A stretch of 37,616 bases of DNA from Emticicia sp. (GTDB taxonomy: Bacteria > Bacteroidota > Bacteroidia > Cytophagales > Spirosomataceae). Positions 25,653-30,605 of this stretch are shown piece after piece. Numbering within the stretch: position 1 is the first letter of the stretch; the number at the start of each line of letters is the position of its first letter. A model generated the notes under the pieces. It ran no database searches. It saw nothing but the letters and a program-made list of their open reading frames with translations, and was not told where the DNA came from. Location: the NCBI GenBank assembly GCA_017495105.1, contig JAFEIL010000123.1:1-37616 (forward strand). Direction: 5' to 3'. The position numbers were made by a program, and so were the translations under genes.

Positions 25653-25701
25653 TGGCCTATTTATTTTTAGCAAATATAAATTAATTTCGATGCTTCTCCA
25701 A

Positions 25702-25892
25702 ATTCATAAATTATTCCTCACAGGAATAATTTAGTCCTGATAAAATTTGACAATTTAAAGATTAAATATGACTTTTGAACCAACAAACTGCTGCAGAAGT
25801 TTGGAGTTTTAAATTTTAACTTTTAAATTTTAGAAATTATGCAAACGTTAATGTTAGAAAATTATGGTACATTAGAATTGAGTTTTGATGAG
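25702..25892 (+). repeat. Island repeat A, copy 2
   Basis: Identical by eye to copy 1 at 23322-23512 over 191 bases: hairpin 25708-25732, promoter elements 25746-25749 and 25770-25777, ATG at 25839, and 18 leader codons. Identity this high implies recent duplication or gene conversion. Confidence 0.92.
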
Positions 25893-26063
25893 CAAAAAGA
25901 GATTGATGGAGGGATTTGGCCAATAGTTCTGGCTGCTGCTGCACTTTTATCCAGTTGTTCTAGAGAAATTACTAAAAATCTTCATCATAATTCTCATGGG
26001 CCAAATCCAGGCGGACTTTGTACTAATGTTAACCATTATCATGGTGCTGGTGGAAGCTATTGA
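25839..26063 (+). CDS. Bacteriocin-like precursor 2
   Basis: A 74-residue precursor: 25-residue double-glycine leader (ending SFDEQKEIDGG) and a 49-residue core. The core begins IWPIVLAAAALLSS, shared in part with precursor 3, then has two cysteines (SSCSRE and GLCTNV) that could form one disulfide, and a His-rich second half (LHHNSHGPNPGG, NHYHGAGGSY). The leader fits C39 peptidase cleavage by the ABC transporter in the island. Antimicrobial action is inferred from leader, context and size. A terminator-like hairpin and a membrane protein gene follow. Confidence 0.85.
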   Translation: MQTLMLENYGTLELSFDEQKEIDGGIWPIVLAAAALLSSCSREITKNLHHNSHGPNPGGLCTNVNHYHGAGGSY

Positions 26064-26094
26064 TAAATATTAATATACCAAATAGTTAACATAA

Positions 26095-26131
26095 GAAGAG
26101 AAGGTAATACTAAATTATCTTCTCTTATATT
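26095..26131 (+). terminator. Terminator-like hairpin after precursor 2
   Basis: AAGAGAAGGTAA at about 26096-26107 pairs with TTATCTTCTCTT at 26115-26126 (one G-T pair), followed by ATATTTTATT. It lies between the precursor and its membrane protein gene, matching the position of hairpins in the other two cassettes. Confidence 0.6.
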
Positions 26132-26140
26132 TTATTCAAA

Positions 26141-26644
26141 ATGATAAAAAATAAATTCATTCTACCCATATTATACTTTTTTTCGATAGTTACGGACTTA
26201 TATTCTACTTTTTTGGCAAGTCCAAATTTAAATGGAGAAAGAGCATTTGATGCTCAAATTTTTGATTTAAAATGGGTAGGCTTAATTTCATTCTCGGCTC
26301 TTTATTTTCTTTGCTTTACCACTTTATTTATTTATTCAAGAAATAAATTAAGTGATAAGACACTGACAAGTAATAGTTATTACTATATTTTTTTAGTGGG
26401 AGTAATAATCATAATTCAACTTACTTTTTCAGGCTTTTTGGCATCATTTAATAATTTTGTCATTTATCTTTTAGAAACTAAAAAAATAAGTGGATTGCTT
26501 TATTCTTTTCTTTTTAACTATATAAATCTTAACTACAACCTAATCCAAAGCGTAGGTTTTAGTTTTAATGATATGGTTAGACTTTGTTTCTTTATTATCT
26601 TGTACATCAATATCAAAAAAATATTTCCATTTAAAAGAGTTTAA
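26141..26644 (+). CDS. Small multi-span membrane protein, putative immunity protein
   Basis: A 167-residue protein with about four membrane helices (about 8-26, 47-66, 83-105, 143-160). Not recognised with confidence. The pattern VTDLYSTFLASPNLNGERAF near the N-terminus resembles the D-x-x-[ST]-T ... P-x-L-x-x-E pattern of some small Bacteroidota membrane proteins. Its place right after precursor 2, in the slot where cassettes 1 and 3 carry other membrane proteins, suggests immunity to that peptide. Very AT-rich (about 20-30% GC in lines counted by eye), unlike the transport genes at about 40%. Repeat B copy 2 follows within ten bases. Confidence 0.65.
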   Translation: MIKNKFILPILYFFSIVTDLYSTFLASPNLNGERAFDAQIFDLKWVGLISFSALYFLCFTTLFIYSRNKLSDKTLTSNSYYYIFLVGVIIIIQLTFSGFLASFNNFVIYLLETKKISGLLYSFLFNYINLNYNLIQSVGFSFNDMVRLCFFIILYINIKKIFPFKRV

Positions 26645-26649
26645 AAAAA

Positions 26650-26730
26650 TAGTTAGGCGAAATATACAGCATATTTTAAAACCGTAGTGGAGCTATAAGT
26701 CGTTGTGTTAGTCATTTTTAAAACAGCAAT
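26650..26730 (+). repeat. Island repeat B, copy 2
   Basis: Starts TAGTTAGGCGAA like copy 1 and shares CCGTAGTGGAGCTAT, TTAGTC and TTTTTAAAACAGCAAT. It follows the cassette 2 membrane protein gene. Confidence 0.7.
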
Positions 26731-26762
26731 GACAGTTGCATTTTCTACACCTTTTCTTTCCT

Positions 26763-26791
26763 CATTCATAAATTATTCCTCACAGGAATAA
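26763..26791 (+). repeat. Island 16-base motif upstream of the HlyD gene
   Basis: CATAAATTATTCCTCA at 26767-26782, followed by CAGGAATAA, so the hairpin right arm is kept for 8 of 11 bases. The rest of repeat A is missing. It ends 43 bases before the HlyD-type start. Confidence 0.75.
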
Positions 26792-26833
26792 ACTTTAGTA
26801 TTTGAGTGTCGCTTTTTTTTGCATTTTTGTACC

Positions 26834-28000
26834 ATGCAAAAGCAACTTTTTCCATCCGATATTATTCAAAGCACCGTTGAGGCTTATTTACCCAAAGTGG
26901 CGGTTAGAAGTCAGTTGATTTATACTCTTATTCTACTGTCTATTTTTGGTATTTTGGTAAGTTTGCCTTTTATTTTTATTGACATTTCGGTGCAAAGCAA
27001 CGGAATCATCAGAGCAGTTTCGGAAAAAACCGAGATAAAATCGTTGATTTCGGGTACTGTGAAAGCCGTAAATGTATCAGAGAATCAAAATGTCACGCAA
27101 AACAGTACACTTTTTGTGGTGGCTACCGATGATATTGATACAAAACTCAATGCAAATGATTTCCAAAAGCAAGAAAAAAATGATTTTATAAATGATTTAG
27201 ATGTGCTAACCCAAATCGGGAAAAATAATATTTTTGGAAATCATGCTACCCAAACCCCCATCTATACCCAACAACTCAATACTTTTCGTAGCCAATTGCA
27301 AGAAAATATCTTTCACCAACAGAAAATCAAGAAAGAATTAGATGCCGACCGATATTTATATAAAGAAAAAGTGATTGCTCGCCGAGAACTTAACGCTAAA
27401 GAATACGAAATGAACCGCTTGGTGTCTGAGTTTGAATCAATTTTCCAGCGGCAGTTGAGCCAATGGCAAGCCGAACTAAACAAACATCGTTTTGATTTGA
27501 AACAACTCCAAAGTGAAGCCAAGCAACTCACTCAGCAGAAAACTTATTATGAAATAAAAGCCCCAATTAGTGGGAATATTCAGCAAATTGTGGGTAAATA
27601 TGAGGGAAGTTATGTGCAAACAGGCGAAACGCTGGGTATCATTTCGCCCGATTCGAGCCTCATTGCTGAATGCTACGTTAGCCCAAACGACATCGGACTT
27701 TTAAGAAAAAACATGCCCGTGAGTTTTCAGATTGATGCTTTCAATTATAACGAATGGGGCTTGGTGCAAGGTAAAATCATTGACATCGCCCGTGATTTTG
27801 TGGTACTCAACGAAAAGCCGATTTTCAAAGTAAAATGCCAATTGGATAAGATAACCCTCCAACTAAAAAATGGCTATGCCGCCCCTTTGAAAAAGGGCTT
27901 AACTTTCAGAGCCAGATTTGTAGTAACCAAACGTAGCCTTTACCAACTTTTATATGACAAAACCGACGATTGGCTGAACCCAAAAATTGAGAGTAAATAA
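26834..28000 (+). CDS. HlyD-family periplasmic adaptor (membrane fusion protein)
   Basis: Links an inner membrane exporter to the outer membrane. The start at 26834 gives MQKQLFPSDIIQSTVEAYLP, with one membrane helix at about 28-50; the ATG at 26819 adds only five residues. A barrel-sandwich half follows (IRAVSEKTEIKSLISGTVKA), then a coiled-coil hairpin (about 145-235), the second half (IKAPISGNIQQIVGKYEGSY) and a beta-barrel with a C-terminal domain. At 388 residues it is normal for adaptors of peptidase-containing ABC exporters. Its partner is most likely the C39 transporter at 30606. Its stop directly abuts the stop of the convergent Xre-type gene. No outer membrane TolC-type gene is nearby. 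Confidence 0.9.
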   Translation: MQKQLFPSDIIQSTVEAYLPKVAVRSQLIYTLILLSIFGILVSLPFIFIDISVQSNGIIRAVSEKTEIKSLISGTVKAVNVSENQNVTQNSTLFVVATDDIDTKLNANDFQKQEKNDFINDLDVLTQIGKNNIFGNHATQTPIYTQQLNTFRSQLQENIFHQQKIKKELDADRYLYKEKVIARRELNAKEYEMNRLVSEFESIFQRQLSQWQAELNKHRFDLKQLQSEAKQLTQQKTYYEIKAPISGNIQQIVGKYEGSYVQTGETLGIISPDSSLIAECYVSPNDIGLLRKNMPVSFQIDAFNYNEWGLVQGKIIDIARDFVVLNEKPIFKVKCQLDKITLQLKNGYAAPLKKGLTFRARFVVTKRSLYQLLYDKTDDWLNPKIESK

Positions 28001-28336
28001 TTATTTGCTTACCATATCCAACAATTTTTCTAATTTTTCTTCCAATTCTTTGATTCGCTCATCGGAAGGTGCGTACAAATGTGTTGTGCCTTGATTGACC
28101 CCGACGCCATTCACAGTTCCTATATTTATTTTACCATCCCAGTCTAAAAGTTGTTCTAAGTTGAGTTGGTAAAGTTCGGCGAGTTTTTGAAGGTATTTGA
28201 GGCTGATGTTGCCAATATCACCATTTTCTAATTTGGCGTAGCCCGATTGAGTGATACCTAGTATGGAAGCAACGTAATCTTGTTTGTAATTATGGAGTTC
28301 TCTGAGCGTTCGGAATTTTGTGGTGATATTATTCAT
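28001..28336 (-). CDS. Xre-family transcriptional regulator, putative island regulator
   Basis: A 111-residue protein from the ATG at 28336; a longer frame to 28444 would add a hydrophobic, unlikely extension. The helix-turn-helix is at about 5-60 (LRELHNYKQDYVASILGITQ, SGYAKLENGDIGNISLKYLQ). A linker and a C-terminal coiled coil (DERIKELEEKLEKLLDMVSK) suggest dimer formation. It is divergent from cassette 3 and convergent with the HlyD gene. It is the only recognised regulator in the island, so it is the best candidate to bind the repeated hairpin motif, but that is inference. Confidence 0.85.
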   Translation of the reverse strand: MNNITTKFRTLRELHNYKQDYVASILGITQSGYAKLENGDIGNISLKYLQKLAELYQLNLEQLLDWDGKINIGTVNGVGVNQGTTHLYAPSDERIKELEEKLEKLLDMVSK

Positions 28337-28438
28337 TGTTGCAGCGGTTGTTTTGTAAATAAAAGTGTTAGTACTGCAAATAAACAAAAAAATGGAGAAA
28401 GTTAATTTAAACCAAGAAAAAAAATTATTAAATGGTAC

Positions 28439-28642
28439 ATTCATAAATTATTCCTCACAGGAATAATTTAGTCCTGATAAAATTTGACAATTTAAAGATT
28501 AAATATGACTTTTGAACCAACAAACTGGGACGCATAGTCTGCTGCAGAAGTTTGGAGTTTTAAATTTTAACTTTTAAATTTTAGAAATTATGCAAAGTTT
28601 AGCGTTAGAAAATTATGGTACATCAGAATTGAGTTTTGATGA
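28439..28642 (+). repeat. Island repeat A, copy 3, with a 14-base insertion
   Basis: Matches copies 1 and 2 (hairpin 28445-28469, promoter elements 28483-28486 and 28507-28514) but carries the extra GGACGCATAGTCTG after CAACAAACTG, between promoter and ATG. A few codons of the leader differ (QSLALENYGTSE). Confidence 0.9.
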
Positions 28643-28811
28643 GCAACGAGAGACAGATGGGGGGATTTGGCCAATTGTTGCTGCTGCTGTTGTTGCTTTA
28701 GGAGAGGCCGCGGGATGGGCTTCTGGAGCAATTGCTGGGGATATTGTTATGAATTGGGATTCAGCTGTAGCAGCGGTTAATAAAGGTTATAATCAAACAA
28801 GAAAACATTAA
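28590..28811 (+). CDS. Bacteriocin-like precursor 3 (class IIb-like)
   Basis: A 73-residue precursor: 25-residue leader ending SFDEQRETDGG and a 48-residue core, IWPIVAAAVVALGEAAGWAS then GAIAGDIVMNWDSAVAAVNK. The core has overlapping GxxxG motifs (GWASG, GAIAG) on a hydrophobic helix and a basic tail (NQTRKH), typical of two-peptide class IIb bacteriocins such as the lactobin A/cerein 7B group. Precursor 4 starts four bases after its stop and is the natural candidate for the second peptide. The 14-base insertion lies in its untranslated leader. Confidence 0.88.
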   Translation: MQSLALENYGTSELSFDEQRETDGGIWPIVAAAVVALGEAAGWASGAIAGDIVMNWDSAVAAVNKGYNQTRKH

Positions 28812-28815
28812 ATAT

Positions 28816-29028
28816 ATGAACACTAAAATTGATTTATTAGAATACAACGATTTGGTTAGTTTAAGCAATAAAGAACTAATTGAAATAGATAGAGGTGTTG
28901 ATGAAATAACACAAAGTGTTCTTGAATGGGTTGGGAGACAATGGGGTAGGGTTGCAAATGCTGTAGATACTGCTTCAAAAGGCTTTGCAGCAACTCGCTC
29001 ACCTGGCGTTTATTACCCAAATATGTAA
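28816..29028 (+). CDS. Bacteriocin-like precursor 4 with Arg-Gly leader end
   Basis: A 70-residue protein directly after precursor 3. Its leader is diverged from the repeat-A leaders (MNTKIDLLEYNDLVSLSNKE, then LIEIDRG), but keeps the hydrophobic spacing and the acidic IxxxEID pattern before the cleavage site; the usual Gly-Gly is Arg-Gly. The 43-residue core starts VDEITQSVLEWVGRQWGRVA and ends RSPGVYYPNM; its first 25 residues look like an amphipathic helix. It has no repeat A or promoter of its own, so it depends on the precursor 3 promoter. Likely the partner peptide of precursor 3; it could also be a non-processed modifier. Confidence 0.75.
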   Translation: MNTKIDLLEYNDLVSLSNKELIEIDRGVDEITQSVLEWVGRQWGRVANAVDTASKGFAATRSPGVYYPNM

Positions 29029-29036
29029 ATTATTCT

Positions 29037-29074
29037 AACCAAAGAGAGTTTTTTTACAAAATCTCTCTTTGGTT
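29037..29074 (+). terminator. Terminator-like hairpin after precursor 4
   Basis: AACCAAAGAGAG at 29037-29048 and CTCTCTTTGGTT at 29063-29074 form a perfect 12-bp stem. The T-tract after it is weak. It lies between the precursors and the next membrane protein, as in cassettes 1 and 2. Confidence 0.65.
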
Positions 29075-29117
29075 GGTTTACTACCTTTTGATATATTAAT
29101 TTTAACGTCTGCAAAAA

Positions 29118-29378
29118 ATGACTTTACTTGTTTTGATTTTTTTAGTATTTTTAATTAAATTTATTAATGTCAAATTTAATTTAGATTTCTGTTCTACTGA
29201 AGTATCATTGCTTTTTTTTCCATTATTATCCATTCTACTATGGACTTCACTAAATGTTTTTTTCTCAAACAGAATTACTGTTGATGAGTTTATCAACATC
29301 TTAAATGGTAAATCCATTGGTTTTTTTTTAATTACTTTTATTTTGGTTAACGTTTCAATCCGAAAGTACAAGAAATAG
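29118..29378 (+). CDS. Small three-span membrane protein, putative immunity protein
   Basis: An 86-residue hydrophobic protein with about three membrane helices (about 2-17, 28-48, 67-81) and a basic C-terminus (RKYKK). Not recognised. Size, hydrophobicity and its place after precursors 3 and 4 match known immunity proteins of two-peptide bacteriocins. Very AT-rich. A frame on the opposite strand covers the same bases but has no supporting signal, so this strand was chosen. Repeat B copy 3 follows about 110 bases later. Confidence 0.6.
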   Translation: MTLLVLIFLVFLIKFINVKFNLDFCSTEVSLLFFPLLSILLWTSLNVFFSNRITVDEFINILNGKSIGFFLITFILVNVSIRKYKK

Positions 29379-29491
29379 TTTAAGAGTTTGTTTTGAAATC
29401 ATAATCTATTGATTAATAATGACATAAATCCAATTTGTAGCATTGCTTTGGATAAAAGTATTTTATTTCTACGTCTCCGAACAATCCACAA

Positions 29492-29578
29492 TTAACCGAA
29501 GTATTCTTTAAGCTCGGCTGATTTTTAAATCAGTTGAGGTGTCGCAGTTAAACTGCTAGCCGTTTTTAAAACGGCAAT
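29492..29578 (+). repeat. Island repeat B, copy 3
   Basis: Aligns with copy 1: TTAACCGAAGT, then CGGCTGATTTTTAAAT, GTCGCAGTTAAACTG and GCCGTTTTTAAAACGGCAAT. Two palindromic cores are clear here (CTGATTTTTAAATCAG and GCCGTTTTTAAAACGGC). It lies upstream of the second CPBP gene. Confidence 0.7.
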
Positions 29579-29638
29579 AAAAAACAAGCTGTTTTACACT
29601 TTTTCTAAATAACAAACCCAAAAAATCATACTCAATCT

Positions 29639-30502
29639 ATGCCTACTCAAACCTTCTTTTCAATGCCCAAAGGCTCAAATAAATGGTATTACTACATTTT
29701 TGTACCTATATGTATGGTAATTTTAGCAGGTATATTTAGTGTACCAGCATTCGTAATTTTATCAAAACCTAAACCAAATACCTATCAGAGTTATTTGCAG
29801 ATGATAGTACCAAGTGCCATGATGGTTTTTAGTACATTTTTAGTCCTTAAATGGGTACACAAGCGTTCGGGATATTCTCTCATCAATGCAACAAAAATCA
29901 GATGGAATCGCATCTTTTGGGCAATGGGCGTTTTTGGTAGTATTACGCTCTTATTTGAATTTGTTAGTTGGTTCGTAAATCCTTCATCGTACCAATTTTC
30001 GTTTGATGCAAATACTTTTTTTCAATATCTGATTATCTCATTAGTCTTAATTCCATTTCAGTCAGCAGGTGAAGAACTATTAATGAGAGGGTATTTTTTA
30101 CAAGGTATTACGTGGGCTACCAAACGTCCGTGGTTGGCCGTATTAATCACATCAGTATTATTTGGTTTATTACACTTGGGGAATCCTGAACTCAAAGCGT
30201 TTGGGTATATATTTATTTTGAATTACATATTGATGGGTTTTGCAGCTGGAATAATGACAGTCATGGATGACGGCACAGAATTGGCTATCGGGGTGCATAT
30301 TATCAATAATCTTTATTCGGCAATTTGTGTAGGATATTCTGCATCAGCATTACAAACAAGTACAATTTATCATATAAAAGACTATGATGCTGTATTTTTG
30401 TCGATTTGTATGGTTTTGGCTTTAGTTATTTTTTTAGGAATTTGTTACAAAAAATATCAATGGAATAGTTTTAAATCATTTTTTGATAAACTTGCAGAGT
30501 AA
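29639..30502 (+). CDS. CPBP-family intramembrane metalloprotease
   Basis: A 287-residue membrane protein with about seven helices and the full CPBP motif set: Glu145-Glu146 and Arg150 (SAGEELLMRGY), His179 (GLLHLGN) and His220-Asn224 (HIINN). It is larger and better conserved than the CPBP protein at 23687. In bacteriocin islands such proteins act in immunity or in peptide processing. It lies upstream of the C39 transporter by about 100 bases and could serve all cassettes. A second in-frame ATG at 29663 is possible. Confidence 0.85.
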   Translation: MPTQTFFSMPKGSNKWYYYIFVPICMVILAGIFSVPAFVILSKPKPNTYQSYLQMIVPSAMMVFSTFLVLKWVHKRSGYSLINATKIRWNRIFWAMGVFGSITLLFEFVSWFVNPSSYQFSFDANTFFQYLIISLVLIPFQSAGEELLMRGYFLQGITWATKRPWLAVLITSVLFGLLHLGNPELKAFGYIFILNYILMGFAAGIMTVMDDGTELAIGVHIINNLYSAICVGYSASALQTSTIYHIKDYDAVFLSICMVLALVIFLGICYKKYQWNSFKSFFDKLAE

Positions 30503-30507
30503 GCTTT

Positions 30508-30556
30508 CACTCATAAATTATTCCTCAACTTCATAAAATAAGCATTGTTTGCTTGC
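30508..30556 (+). repeat. Island 16-base motif, extended copy upstream of the C39 transporter
   Basis: CATAAATTATTCCTCA at 30512-30527 within a block that matches 24993-25041 (about five differences in 48 bases). Only the left hairpin arm is kept; the right side reads ACTTCATAAAATA instead. Confidence 0.7.
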
Positions 30557-30605
30557 TTTTTGGCTATTTTATGGCAGTATCAAGCAAAAAATGAAGGTTT
30601 AGATT

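Noticed and set aside
28337-28444. N-terminal extension of the Xre-type regulator
   Set aside because: The extra 36 residues are hydrophobic, unlike the family, and would cover the regulator's own promoter; the ATG at 28336 fits the domain start.
29102-29371. Minus-strand frame opposite the 86-residue membrane protein
   Set aside because: It gives a lysine-rich protein without membrane segments or family match; the plus-strand frame fits the cassette plan.
23322-29578. Reading repeats A and B as an integron with attC sites or as an insertion sequence
   Set aside because: No integrase or transposase is present, repeat A carries a promoter and coding sequence, and no target-site duplication could be made out.
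23325-30527. Reading the six 16-base motifs as a CRISPR array
   Set aside because: Spacing is 700 to 2,000 bases with genes between and no regular spacers, and no cas genes are present.
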